In this document: piece by piece, positions 17,795-27,044 of the stretch | Layout: each line of letters begins with the position of its first letter | Numbering within the stretch: position 1 is the first letter of the stretch | NCBI GenBank assembly: GCA_020852055.1 | Contig: JADZBP010000251.1 | Coordinates: forward strand, 1 to 64,000 | Source of the DNA: Candidatus Latescibacterota bacterium | GTDB taxonomy: Bacteria > Latescibacterota > UBA2968 > UBA8231 | Reading direction: 5' to 3' | DNA: 64,000 nt | Notes under the pieces: model-generated | What the model was told of the DNA's origin: nothing | The model's input: only the letters and a program-made list of their open reading frames with translations | The model's database searches: none | Position numbers and translations under genes: made by a program

Positions 17795-20626
17795 TTGCTA
17801 TGGATAGTGGGAAGGTATCGCAAGATTCGCAGTAATCGTCAACGCATCCCACTCTTAGCGACCAAACCCATTGTGGAAAAGATCATTCCGCCTTGTGGCG
17901 CCTTTGCCGCTGGCCTTGGCCTCCTATCGCTCCTGGGATGGGCCTGCGATTTTCCCCTGCTCAGCAGTCTGGGAGCCGGCAGGGTCCCGATGGCTCCCAG
18001 CACGGCATCGCTGTTTCTGGTATTTGGCAGTGCGGTCTTTCTGAGTCCCCACGCCCCTGCGCGACGCCTTGCGCACCGGTTCGGGCTGGTCGCCAGCTCC
18101 GGGTGTACCCTGATCACGCTCCTCCTGCTGGTGTTCTGGATGGGAGGGGTGCAATGTGGCGCGGAGACGCTGGGTTTTGCCCTTCCCGCCCCGGTAGGTG
18201 GGATTCAGGGCGGGTTCATGTCGCCGCTGACGCAGCTGGGTTTCATCTGCCTGGGCCTGTCCTGCCTCGCCTCGCTCTCGCCGGCGGTGGGGAGGCCCTG
18301 GCGTGGCAGAGCTGCCTATGCCCTCGCCGCCCTGGTGTTCCTGGCTGGTCTGACCCTGTTGCTCTGCTACCTGTTCGGGAAGCCGCTGCTCTATGAGGGC
18401 CAGTTCATCCCCCCGGCCCTGCCGACGAGTCTTGCCTTTGCCTCCCTCGGGCTAGGGCTGATGGCGTTGGCCGAACGGCACGGCGAGTCCTCCTACCGCC
18501 CAACCCCCAACCCCGCGGTAGCACCTCCCGCCAGAACACCCATGGTCATCGGGGGCCTGCTGGTGATGGCTGCCACCGCCACGGCCATTTTCGTCTCGGT
18601 CCAGGCCGAGGAGGAAAGCACCCTCGACCAGGCCGGCAAGGAACTGCTCTCCATTGCCACCCAGAAGGCCCAGGAACTGGCAGCCTTCCAACAGGAACGC
18701 TGGGACGATGGCCTGTTTTATTTTCACAACCGCCCCTTTGCGTCGGTGGTGCAGCGCGCCTTTGCCCAGCCGCACGAGGCGCTGGTCCAGCAGGAACTGG
18801 AAGCCTGGCTCAATCAGCGGACGAAGCACGCTCGGTTCGACCGGATCGTCCTCCTGGATACCACCGGTGCTTTGCGCCTCTCGGTTCCAAGCGCGGCAGC
18901 CCCGATTGGCGCCAGGGTGGTACAAGGGGCAGCTGCCCTCCAGCGTTCGGGAGAGATGGGGATCGAAGACTTCTACCGCGACGAGTACGACCAGCAGGTT
19001 CGCCTGGCGGTGCTCGTGCCGATTTTTGCTCCCGACGACAGCCGCCGGGCGTTGGGGACTCTGGTGCTGCGGATCGACCCCCACGCGGACCTCTACCCGC
19101 TGCTCCAGCGCTGGCCGGGAACTGCTCATTCGGAAGAAGCGCTGCTGGTGCGCCGCGAAGGCGACCGCGTGCTCTTCCTCAATGACCTGAGATTTCAGGA
19201 CCATACGGCCCTGTCGCTGTCGGTGCCGATGGACCACACCGAGAGGCCTTCGGTGCGCGCCGCCTTAGGAGAGGAAGGGGTGGTGCAGGGCCGCGATTAC
19301 CGGGGGCCCATGGTCGCCGGTATCCGCAAGGTCCCCAACTCCCCGTGGTATTTGGTCGCCCGTATGGACCTCGACGAGGCCCTGGCGCCTGTGCAGGCTG
19401 TCTTGCCTTTGTGGATCGCCCTGCTGGCCAGCCTGCTGGCCAGCCTTGGCATCGGGGTGGTGTTGTTCGAGCGCCACCGGACCCTTGGCTTCTACCGGGA
19501 ACAGGCACGGGTGGCCCGGGAACTGCGCGAGAGTGAGGAGTTGTTCCGCAGTCTGTTCGAGGATCATTCGGCGGTGAAGTTGATCATCGAGGTGTCCACC
19601 GGCCAGATCCGGGACGCCAACAGCGCGGCGGCCCAGTACTATGGGTGGTCCCGGGAGGAACTCCGCCAGTTGCGGATACAGGATATCAATATCCTTCCAC
19701 CGGAAGAGGTGCAGCAACGGATGGCGGAGGCGGAAGCCGCGAAAAGGAGCTACTTTGAGTTCCGCCACCGCCGGGCCGATGGTTCGGTCCGCGATGTGGA
19801 GGTCTTTTCCAGCAGGCTCCACCGCAAGGGCAGCGTTTTGCTCCACTCCATCGTTCATGACGTCACCGAGCGCACGCGCCTGGAGCAGGAGCTGATCCGG
19901 ACCCATCGCCTGCGGGCGGCAGGGGAGCTGTCGGTCGGAGTGAGCCATAACCTGAACAATCTGCTCACGGTGGTGCTGGGACCGGCCGAGATGCTACAGC
20001 GTCGCCTGCTAGACCCCAAGAGCCTGCAGTTGGTGGAAATGGTCATCGAGGCGGCTACCCGCGCCGCCGATTTGGTCCACCGCCTCCACCTCTCGGTGCG
20101 CGATCCGGAGTCGCAGACCTGCGAACCCGTCGCGCTCAACCAGACCATCGAAGGGGTGTTGGCGATGACCCGTCCCCGGTGGAAGGACGAGTCGAAAACC
20201 CAGGGCCGGGCAATCGAGGTATATACCGATCTGGGCCTGGTACCCCCGATCAAGGGCATCACATCCGAACTGCACGGGATGCTCGTCAACCTCCTCCTCA
20301 ATGCGGTGGAGGCCATGCCTCAGGGCGGCCGAATCACCATCCGCACCTTGTCGGAAGGGGACCAGGTCCGGCTGGATTTCAGCGACACGGGGGTTGGTAT
20401 GGACGAGCAGACCCGGCTGCGGGTCTTCGAGCCCTTTTTTACCACCAAGATGGATGTGGGATCTGGCTTGGGGCTATCGACACTGTACAACAGCGTCACC
20501 CACTGGGGGGGCACCGTGGCGGTAGCGAGCACACCGGGGCAGGGCACCACCTTCACCCTGCACCTGCCAGCATGGCCGAGAACCCCCGGGGTTGCCCCGG
20601 AGCCTGCCCGCACCCTCGCCACCTGA
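17795..20626 (+). CDS. Membrane sensor histidine kinase (N-terminal multi-TM region, extracytoplasmic Cache-like domain, PAS, HisKA/HATPase)
   Basis: 943 aa (start uncertain; listed start is TTG); H-box 'SHNLNNLLTVVLGPAEML'; HATPase 'NLLLNAVEAMPQGG...GSGLGLSTLYNSVTHWGG'; clear paralog of the 15547 kinase core. Confidence 0.85.
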   Translation: MLWIVGRYRKIRSNRQRIPLLATKPIVEKIIPPCGAFAAGLGLLSLLGWACDFPLLSSLGAGRVPMAPSTASLFLVFGSAVFLSPHAPARRLAHRFGLVASSGCTLITLLLLVFWMGGVQCGAETLGFALPAPVGGIQGGFMSPLTQLGFICLGLSCLASLSPAVGRPWRGRAAYALAALVFLAGLTLLLCYLFGKPLLYEGQFIPPALPTSLAFASLGLGLMALAERHGESSYRPTPNPAVAPPARTPMVIGGLLVMAATATAIFVSVQAEEESTLDQAGKELLSIATQKAQELAAFQQERWDDGLFYFHNRPFASVVQRAFAQPHEALVQQELEAWLNQRTKHARFDRIVLLDTTGALRLSVPSAAAPIGARVVQGAAALQRSGEMGIEDFYRDEYDQQVRLAVLVPIFAPDDSRRALGTLVLRIDPHADLYPLLQRWPGTAHSEEALLVRREGDRVLFLNDLRFQDHTALSLSVPMDHTERPSVRAALGEEGVVQGRDYRGPMVAGIRKVPNSPWYLVARMDLDEALAPVQAVLPLWIALLASLLASLGIGVVLFERHRTLGFYREQARVARELRESEELFRSLFEDHSAVKLIIEVSTGQIRDANSAAAQYYGWSREELRQLRIQDINILPPEEVQQRMAEAEAAKRSYFEFRHRRADGSVRDVEVFSSRLHRKGSVLLHSIVHDVTERTRLEQELIRTHRLRAAGELSVGVSHNLNNLLTVVLGPAEMLQRRLLDPKSLQLVEMVIEAATRAADLVHRLHLSVRDPESQTCEPVALNQTIEGVLAMTRPRWKDESKTQGRAIEVYTDLGLVPPIKGITSELHGMLVNLLLNAVEAMPQGGRITIRTLSEGDQVRLDFSDTGVGMDEQTRLRVFEPFFTTKMDVGSGLGLSTLYNSVTHWGGTVAVASTPGQGTTFTLHLPAWPRTPGVAPEPARTLAT

Positions 20627-20761
20627 TCCGGGCGGTGAGAGCAGAAGCGATCTTGCTCCACGATCGAAGGGCGGGAGTGGACCCGAAGGGTTTATCTGCT
20701 TAGATTATCACCATGAGTATTTGGCATTTGTGGGAAAACTGCACCTAGCCGAGGGCTGCCC

Positions 20762-20872
20762 ATGATTAGCCCGCGGGTCCTGTCCCGCCCACCCACCCAC
20801 CCCATCGTCACCATTGCCAATCAGATCGAGCGCGCGTTTTCCAGGGAACTGAAAAAACGATGGAATGGGTGA
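20762..20872 (+). CDS. Possible 36-aa small ORF (MISPRVLSRPPTHPIVTIANQIERAFSRELKKRWNG)
   Basis: ATG...TGA read directly from sequence; overlaps the start of the 20860 ORF by 13 bp; not in the supplied ORF list. Confidence 0.3.
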   Translation: MISPRVLSRPPTHPIVTIANQIERAFSRELKKRWNG

Positions 20873-21162
20873 TTCTACTCGCCAACCTCGGGATGGCTGG
20901 GCTCCTGGCCCGGATCTGGATAACCCATCTGGAGCGCGTCCAGGAACTAAAGGGGCGGCAGGAACACGCTCTCCGGGTTACCGAGGAGCACCTTCAGGAG
21001 ATCGATCAGACTCAAGCCGCAATCGCGGCCGTAGAGGGGGAACTACCGGAAATCGAAGATCAAGCCCAGATGCTCAATGCAGAGATCAAGGCTGCCAGCG
21101 AGTATCTTGACCGGCTAAAATCGACCGAGGGTGGTCTACATCCTTCCCGACACCAGGTATAG
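20860..21162 (+). CDS. Small single-TM coiled-coil protein
   Basis: 100 aa; N-terminal TM 'EWVILLANLGMAGLLARIWI' followed by Glu/Gln-rich heptad-like region. Confidence 0.55.
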   Translation: MEWVILLANLGMAGLLARIWITHLERVQELKGRQEHALRVTEEHLQEIDQTQAAIAAVEGELPEIEDQAQMLNAEIKAASEYLDRLKSTEGGLHPSRHQV

Positions 21163-21183
21163 CGGTGCAGGAGCACGGTCCAC

Positions 21184-21495
21184 ATGCTGATCTCCATGGT
21201 CGTCATCCTGGGGTTGCTGATAGTAGCGTGTACCCTGAGCAAGATCGACACCGGGCGCACCATCACCAAATTGGAGGAGGAGCTCTTTCAGCTGATAGAA
21301 GAGCAGCGGAAGACCCACAAACAATTGAGGTTGGTGGTCGCGGCCCTGAAGTCGATCGAGGTTCGCAGGGAATTGGCACAGAAGGAGTGCGTAAGATTGC
21401 AGAATGATCTCTTCAGGATCCAGGCACAGGTCAGAAGCCTGGCAGAAGCCGCTCAAAAGAGAAGTGACCAGGAGCACAGCAACCGGCCATTCTGA
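21184..21495 (+). CDS. Small single-TM coiled-coil protein
   Basis: 103 aa; N-terminal TM 'MLISMVVILGLLIVACTLS' then charged helical region 'ITKLEEELFQLIEEQRKTHKQLRLVVAALKSIEVRRELAQKE...'. Confidence 0.6.
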   Translation: MLISMVVILGLLIVACTLSKIDTGRTITKLEEELFQLIEEQRKTHKQLRLVVAALKSIEVRRELAQKECVRLQNDLFRIQAQVRSLAEAAQKRSDQEHSNRPF

Positions 21496-21509
21496 TCTAT
21501 GATCGATGG

Positions 21510-21554
21510 CTGCGGCCGGGGAGACGCCATTGCCTGGAGGCCCCCCGGCCGCAG
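21510..21554. terminator. Possible bidirectional hairpin between convergent genes
   Basis: 12-bp inverted repeat CTGCGGCCGGGG / CCCCGGCCGCAG, 21-nt loop, no T-tract. Confidence 0.4.
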
Positions 21555-21592
21555 GGTCTAGATCTTATTCCAGAAACACCGCGCCGCGTTGA

Positions 21593-22231
21593 TCACAAAA
21601 TCCCATACTTGTCGAAAACCGCCCGTGGCGAGTGGCCGGCGGCCAGTTCGTCGCGCACGGTGTTCTCCCCCTCCAACTTCTCCATCGACTTGCGGAAGAC
21701 CTCGTCCTTGATGGCGGCCGGGATCACCGCCACCCCGTCGAAATCCACCAGCACAAAGTCGCCCGGAAACACCCGCACCCCGCCGCAGTTGACCGGCACG
21801 TTGACCGCCTTGGCCACGCAGCGGCCCGCCGAGTCGAGGGGCGAGTAGCCCCGGCAGCAGCAGCCGAAACCCATGCTGTCCATCTGGCGGATATCGCGCA
21901 CCAGGCCGTCGGTGACCACCGACTTCACCCCGCGGGCGGCGGCGGCGGTGGAGAGCAACTCCCCCCAGATACCCGAGCGCAACTCCCCGTTGGTGGACAG
22001 CACAATCACCTCGCCGCCCTTCATCTGGTCGTAGGCAGCGAAGATCTGCCCGTACGGATCGGCCAGTTGTTCGGTGGTGGCATAGGCGTCGAGGGTGAGG
22101 GCCGGCCCGGCGAACCAGGTATCCTGCCGGGTGGGGCGCACCTCGGGGATCATGGCCTGGTCGCGGTGGCCCAACTGGTCCATGATGTCGCAGACCAGGG
22201 CGGTGTATACGGGTTTCCATTCGTCGTGCAT
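21593..22231 (-). CDS. RraA family protein (HMG/CHA aldolase-oxaloacetate decarboxylase-like)
   Basis: 212 aa; 'VSTNGELRSGIWGELLSTAAAARGVKSVVTDGLVRDIRQMDSMGF...NCGGVRVFPGDFVLVDFDGVAVIP'. Confidence 0.88.
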   Translation of the reverse strand: MHDEWKPVYTALVCDIMDQLGHRDQAMIPEVRPTRQDTWFAGPALTLDAYATTEQLADPYGQIFAAYDQMKGGEVIVLSTNGELRSGIWGELLSTAAAARGVKSVVTDGLVRDIRQMDSMGFGCCCRGYSPLDSAGRCVAKAVNVPVNCGGVRVFPGDFVLVDFDGVAVIPAAIKDEVFRKSMEKLEGENTVRDELAAGHSPRAVFDKYGIL

Positions 22232-22241
22232 GATTTCCTCC

Positions 22242-23030
22242 TCAGGCAGGTTGGTTCACACGTGGCATCAGCAGTTTGCCCCCGCGCGCCAGGGGCAGGC
22301 CGGCAAAGGCGCAGCGGTTGTTCCACTGGTCGATGGCGTGGGCGCTTTTGTATTCGTTGATGAGGGTATGGCGGGCCCGCGGGGTGTAGTTGTGCCCGGC
22401 CCGGTGTACCACCAAGACGTGGATGACCACCACGTCGCCGATCCCGGCCTTGGCTACGACCCCCTCGCCGGCAGGCACCAGCTCGTCGTCGATGGTGTAC
22501 TTGTCCTTGGTGGGCCATTCCCCCCGCAGATGGGAGCCGGGCAGCACCTCGGTGGCCCCGGCCTCGAAGTCGGTGGGATCGAGATAGGTGAGGGTGGCGG
22601 CCAGGTCGGGCTTGCTGTGGCGCTCGTAGGGCCAGTCCTGGTGCCAGCCCTGGGTGCTGACGAAACCGGGCGGTTTGTTGCGCACCTTGCCGTTGTGGAA
22701 ATCGAGATCCGGGCCCAGGAGGTCGGTCATCACCGCGACGATGCGCGGCTCGGTGAACTGATCGAACCAGTAGTCGTTGGCCAGGGTCTGATCCATCATG
22801 CCGACGACGTTCTTGGGATTGAAGGGATCGGGCTGGTACCCCGGCGGGGACTCCATATAGGCGTAGCTCATGTTCTTGGGCCGGCCCTCGGGGTGGCTGA
22901 CCAACTCGTGGAACTGCCGGCGCATCTCCTCCATCTCGGCGGCCGAATAAAACCCTTTGAGATGGAGGTAGCCCTGCCCATCGAAGAACTGTTTCTGTTC
23001 GGGGGTGAGGATCAACAGCGGTTGAGTCAT
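22242..23030 (-). CDS. Phytanoyl-CoA dioxygenase family protein (PhyH)
   Basis: 262 aa; 'GWHQDWPYERHSKPDLAATLTYLDPTDFEAGATEVLPGSH...VVIHVLVVHRAGHNYTPRARHTLINEY'. Confidence 0.9.
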   Translation of the reverse strand: MTQPLLILTPEQKQFFDGQGYLHLKGFYSAAEMEEMRRQFHELVSHPEGRPKNMSYAYMESPPGYQPDPFNPKNVVGMMDQTLANDYWFDQFTEPRIVAVMTDLLGPDLDFHNGKVRNKPPGFVSTQGWHQDWPYERHSKPDLAATLTYLDPTDFEAGATEVLPGSHLRGEWPTKDKYTIDDELVPAGEGVVAKAGIGDVVVIHVLVVHRAGHNYTPRARHTLINEYKSAHAIDQWNNRCAFAGLPLARGGKLLMPRVNQPA

Positions 23031-24169
23031 CAGATTTCACTCCGGGTCTTGCCTGGCAGCAGCAGGGAAAGGGCGGCGGTGGGCAGCGGCAGGAAACAGA
23101 GGTATTCGAGGGTGCGGGCCACGCCGATCTGGTCTGCCAAGTGGCCGATAAAGGGCAGGGTCAGGCTGGCCAGGCCCCAGCTGAAACCCAGGGGCAGGCT
23201 GGAGGCCAGCCCCGAACTCTGGGGGGCCAGCTCCTGGGCCATGGCCACCAGGATGGAGTTGGAGGAGAGCAGCAGCGCCCCGCCCAGGATCAGGGTCAGG
23301 TAGCTGGCCCAGCCCTCGGTATAGAGGAAGCCGTAGAGGCAGGGCACACAGAGCAGCAGCGAGCCCCAGACCAGGGGGCGGGGGTTGAAGCGGTCGGCCA
23401 GGTACCCGGCCACCAGGCCGCCCACCACCCCGGCCATGTTGTAGATGCCCAGGGGGATGCTGCCGGCCACCAGGGAGAGTCCGCGTTCCTTGCCCAGCAC
23501 GGTGAGATAGAAACCGAAACCCAGGCCGGTGATGGAGCGCAGGATCACCACCACGGTGATCACCAGCAGCGGCCAACCCTGGCCGTTGAAACTCTCGCGC
23601 AGGGAGAGCGCCCGTTCCTTGACGTGGGGATTGTCGAGGGGCGAGAGCTTGAGCAGGAGCAGCACCACCGCCACGCCCGGCAGGGCGGCGAAGGCCAGGC
23701 TTTCCAGGCCGAAGCGGTCGGCGCAGTAGGGCACCCACAGCGGGGTGAGGCCCAGGCCCAGGGTGCCGCCAAAGATGAAGAGGGCCAGGCCAAAGGAGCG
23801 CCGCTCCCCGCTCAGCTCGCCGGCGAGGGAGAAGGACTGCGGGTGAAAGGCGGCCACCCCCATACCGCCGATGGCGAGGATGGCCACCAACGACAGATAG
23901 GTGGGGGCCAGGCCCAGCAGCGGGCTGAAGAGGGCGGTCAAGAGCAGGCCCCAGATCACCAGGTGGCGCCGGCGCATACGATCGGCCCACAGGCCCATCA
24001 GTGGCTGGCTCAGGTTGCACAGCGAGACGATGGTGCCCAGCAGTCCGGCAAAGGCCAGATTGAGGCCGAGGCGCTCGTTGATCAGGGGCAGGATGGGGGA
24101 GAGCATGGTGGCGTAGGTGTCCACCATGAAGTGGGCCAGGGTCACCAGCAGGAGGGGGATGGTCTGCAT
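23030..24169 (-). CDS. MFS transporter
   Basis: 379 aa, about 12 TM; 'LPLINERLGLNLAFAGLLGTIVSLCNLSQPLMGLWADRMRRRHLV'. Confidence 0.85.
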   Translation of the reverse strand: MQTIPLLLVTLAHFMVDTYATMLSPILPLINERLGLNLAFAGLLGTIVSLCNLSQPLMGLWADRMRRRHLVIWGLLLTALFSPLLGLAPTYLSLVAILAIGGMGVAAFHPQSFSLAGELSGERRSFGLALFIFGGTLGLGLTPLWVPYCADRFGLESLAFAALPGVAVVLLLLKLSPLDNPHVKERALSLRESFNGQGWPLLVITVVVILRSITGLGFGFYLTVLGKERGLSLVAGSIPLGIYNMAGVVGGLVAGYLADRFNPRPLVWGSLLLCVPCLYGFLYTEGWASYLTLILGGALLLSSNSILVAMAQELAPQSSGLASSLPLGFSWGLASLTLPFIGHLADQIGVARTLEYLCFLPLPTAALSLLLPGKTRSEI

Positions 24170-24184
24170 GCAGAAAGGGTAAGC

Positions 24185-25390
24185 TCAGTGGTGTTTGGTG
24201 TCCAGACGGCGGCACAGGAGCCAGGCGCAGAGGGTGCCGCCGGCGGCCAGCAGGGCGCCGCCGAAGAAAGGCAGGCCCGGATCGAGCTCGACCAGGGAGC
24301 CGCCCAGCAGGTTGCCCAGGACCATGGCCGAACTCCACACCAGATGCAGCAGGCCCACCAGCCGGCTCTTTTCCTGGGGGCCGGCCACGTCGTTGATCAG
24401 CGAGGGGATCAGGGTCGAGATGGCCCAGGCGGTGGCGGTCAGGCCGGTGCCAAAAGCGAAGAGGGCCGGCAGGGATTGCCAGCACAGCCCCACGCCCACC
24501 CCGCACAGGGCAAAACCGCTCCCGGAGATCAGCAGGGGCCAGAGGCGGCCGTAGCGGTCGCGCAGCACCCCGGTGAGCAACTGGCAAGCGGCGGCCACCG
24601 CCAGGGATATCGAGGCGTAGTAGGCCGGCATGGACTCGCTGTGGCTGACCCGGTAGATCAGCAGGGGCAGGAGCAGCGAGGCCATACCCCAGAAGGAGGT
24701 GATGAAGAGGCGCAGGGCGATGAGCAGGCGCGCTGAGCCTTGGCGCAGCAGGGGCAGGTACACCGCCCGCAGGGCCAGGCCGTCGTGGGAGCGGGCGGCT
24801 TCGGTGGCGGGCAGGAGCCACAGGGCCAGCAGGCAGACCCCGGCCATGCCGACACTCATCAGGGTGCCCAGTTGCTGGAAGGTCCAGGTCTCCTTGAGCA
24901 CCCCGGTGAAGAAACTGCCCAGGGCATTGCCCAGGTTGCCGCTGAGGAAGTAGAAGGCCCCGCCCATGCCCAGTTGGCCGGGCCGGACCGAGCCGATCAG
25001 GTAGCTCTGGCCGGCGGTGGTCCAGGGGCCGGTGGTGAAGCCGATGAGGAAGACCAGCAGGAAGAGGGCCAAGGGGCTGGCGCTATGGAAGACGAAGCCG
25101 TTGAGCACGCCCCCCAGCAGGCCCACCATCAGGGTGCGCTTGAGGCCCAGCAGGTCGCAGAGCCGCCCGCCGATCAGCGCCGAAAAGCCGCCCAGCATCA
25201 GCATCAGGGCGCGCAGGTTGGCGGTGAAGATGGGCAGCCGTCCCAGGTCGGCCTCGACATAGACCGGGAAGAGCGCCATGAAGGGGGAGGTGATGAAGCC
25301 GCTGAGGAGGGAAACCAGGCAGAGGGCGACGAAGGCCCGGTTCCACGAGGCCCCATCGCCCTCTGCCGGTGCTTCGGTGGGCTGGCTCAC
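24185..25390 (-). CDS. MFS transporter
   Basis: GTG start at 25390 overlapping the upstream stop (GTGA); 'LRALMLMLGGFSALIGGRLCDLLGLKRTLMVGLLGG'; listed ORF over-extends upstream. Confidence 0.83.
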   Translation of the reverse strand: MSQPTEAPAEGDGASWNRAFVALCLVSLLSGFITSPFMALFPVYVEADLGRLPIFTANLRALMLMLGGFSALIGGRLCDLLGLKRTLMVGLLGGVLNGFVFHSASPLALFLLVFLIGFTTGPWTTAGQSYLIGSVRPGQLGMGGAFYFLSGNLGNALGSFFTGVLKETWTFQQLGTLMSVGMAGVCLLALWLLPATEAARSHDGLALRAVYLPLLRQGSARLLIALRLFITSFWGMASLLLPLLIYRVSHSESMPAYYASISLAVAAACQLLTGVLRDRYGRLWPLLISGSGFALCGVGVGLCWQSLPALFAFGTGLTATAWAISTLIPSLINDVAGPQEKSRLVGLLHLVWSSAMVLGNLLGGSLVELDPGLPFFGGALLAAGGTLCAWLLCRRLDTKHH

Positions 25391-26361
25391 TTGCGGCTGG
25401 CCGCCACCTTGTTGCGCAACACCCCGATGCGGGAGATCTCGATCTCGACCCGGTCGCCCGGCTTGAGGAACTCGCCGGTGGTGGCCCCCACCCCGGCGAT
25501 GGTGCCGGTGCTGATCAGGTCGCCCGGTTCGAGGGTGATGATGGCCGAGATGTACTCGATGATGTCGGCCACCGGGTAGAGCATCTGGCCGGTGCTGTTG
25601 TGCTGCCGGCGCTGGCCGTTGACGTAGGTGCTGATCTCCAGCACCTGGGGATCGGGGATCTCGTCGGCGGTGATGATCCAGGGGCCGTGGGGGCCAAAGG
25701 TGTCGAGCCACTTGCCGTTGAGCCAGTCGAACCACTCGTCGCGGGGCCGGCTCTCGCTGCGGGGTTTGATCAGCAGCTTGCGCTCGGAGACGTCGTTCAT
25801 CACCGTGTACCCGGCCACGAACTTGAGGGCCTCGGCGGCCTTGACGCCCTTGGCGCGGCGGCCCATGACCACCGCCAGTTCGCCCTCCCAGTCGACGGAG
25901 CGGGCCACCGGTGGGATGAGGATGGCCTCGTCGGGGGCGATGACGGTGGTGCTGGGCGGCTTCATAAAGACGCGCGGGGTCTCGCGGTCCTGGGCCTGCA
26001 TCTTCTTGCCGCCCTCCTCGATGTGCTCCTGGTAGTTGCCGGCCAGGCAGAAGATCTTGCGCGGGCAGGGGACCGGGGCCTTGAGGCGGATCTGGCTGAT
26101 GGGATAGCTGAGTTTGCCGTCGGCCTTGGACTGGGCGCCCAGGCGCTCGACGGCCAGGGCCACGGCCTTGCGGGTGGCGGTGATGCCCTTGGGGCCGGCC
26201 TCCAGCAGGGCGAGCATGTCGGTGAAGAAGGGATGGGCTTTGCGTTTTTCCTTGCGGGCCAGGGCCTGCTCGGCGGCGGCCAGATCCACCACGATCCGGT
26301 CGCCGGCTACCACGGCACCGACGAAGGATTCCTTGTGCCGGGTATAGCTCACCAGTTTCAT
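25387..26361 (-). CDS. Fumarylacetoacetate hydrolase family protein
   Basis: ATG at 26361 (MKLVSYTRHKESFVGAVV); 'KIFCLAGNYQEHIEE', 'DWEGELAVVMGRRAKGV', 'YTVMNDVSER', 'GDLISTGTIAGVGATTGEFLKPGDRVEIEISRIGVLRN'. Confidence 0.9.
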   Translation of the reverse strand: MKLVSYTRHKESFVGAVVAGDRIVVDLAAAEQALARKEKRKAHPFFTDMLALLEAGPKGITATRKAVALAVERLGAQSKADGKLSYPISQIRLKAPVPCPRKIFCLAGNYQEHIEEGGKKMQAQDRETPRVFMKPPSTTVIAPDEAILIPPVARSVDWEGELAVVMGRRAKGVKAAEALKFVAGYTVMNDVSERKLLIKPRSESRPRDEWFDWLNGKWLDTFGPHGPWIITADEIPDPQVLEISTYVNGQRRQHNSTGQMLYPVADIIEYISAIITLEPGDLISTGTIAGVGATTGEFLKPGDRVEIEISRIGVLRNKVAASRK

Positions 26362-26456
26362 CTCAGGGCCTCCTCGGGACAACTCGCTGGCTCAAACAGC
26401 GAGAGGGTCGTATATTCGCAAAAATCTCCGGCCTCTAAAATAGGGCTCCGACCTCC

Positions 26457-27044
26457 ATGCCAACAGACCCTGGGTACTTTGTGCACCCCACCGCCTGCGT
26501 CGATGGGCCCAGCCAGATCGGCGCCGGCACCAGGGTGTGGCACTTCTGTCACCTCATGCCCGGGGTGCGTATCGGCCGCGACTGCATCCTCGCCCAGAAC
26601 GTGTACATCGACCGCGACGTGGTCATCGGCGACGGCTGCAAGATCCAGAACAACGTCTCGGTGTACAAGGGAGTGACCCTGGAGGACCGGGTTTTCTGCG
26701 GGCCCTCGATGGTGTTCACCAACGTGATCAACCCGCGGGCCTTTATCGAGCGCAAGGCCGAGTTCCGGCCCACCCTGGTCCGCGAGGGCGCCACCCTGGG
26801 CGCCAATTCCACCGTGGTCTGCGGGGTGACCATCGGCGCCTACGCCTTTATCGGCGCCGGGGCGGTGGTCACCCGCGACGTGCCGGCCTATGCCCTGATG
26901 CACGGGGTGCCGGCCCGCCAGTCGGGCTGGGTGTGCCGCTGCGCCGTCAAACTCACCGGGGAGGGCGAGCAGCGGGCTTGCCCGGCCTGCGCCTCGCGTT
27001 ACCGCCTCGTTTCGCCCGGCCAGTTGGAGCCCCTCCCCAGTTGA
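26457..27044 (+). CDS. Hexapeptide-repeat (left-handed beta-helix) acyltransferase, WlbB/WbpD-like
   Basis: 195 aa; '[68 protein letters not shown]...FTNVINPRA'; C-terminal CxC...CPAC. Confidence 0.88.
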   Translation: MPTDPGYFVHPTACVDGPSQIGAGTRVWHFCHLMPGVRIGRDCILAQNVYIDRDVVIGDGCKIQNNVSVYKGVTLEDRVFCGPSMVFTNVINPRAFIERKAEFRPTLVREGATLGANSTVVCGVTIGAYAFIGAGAVVTRDVPAYALMHGVPARQSGWVCRCAVKLTGEGEQRACPACASRYRLVSPGQLEPLPS

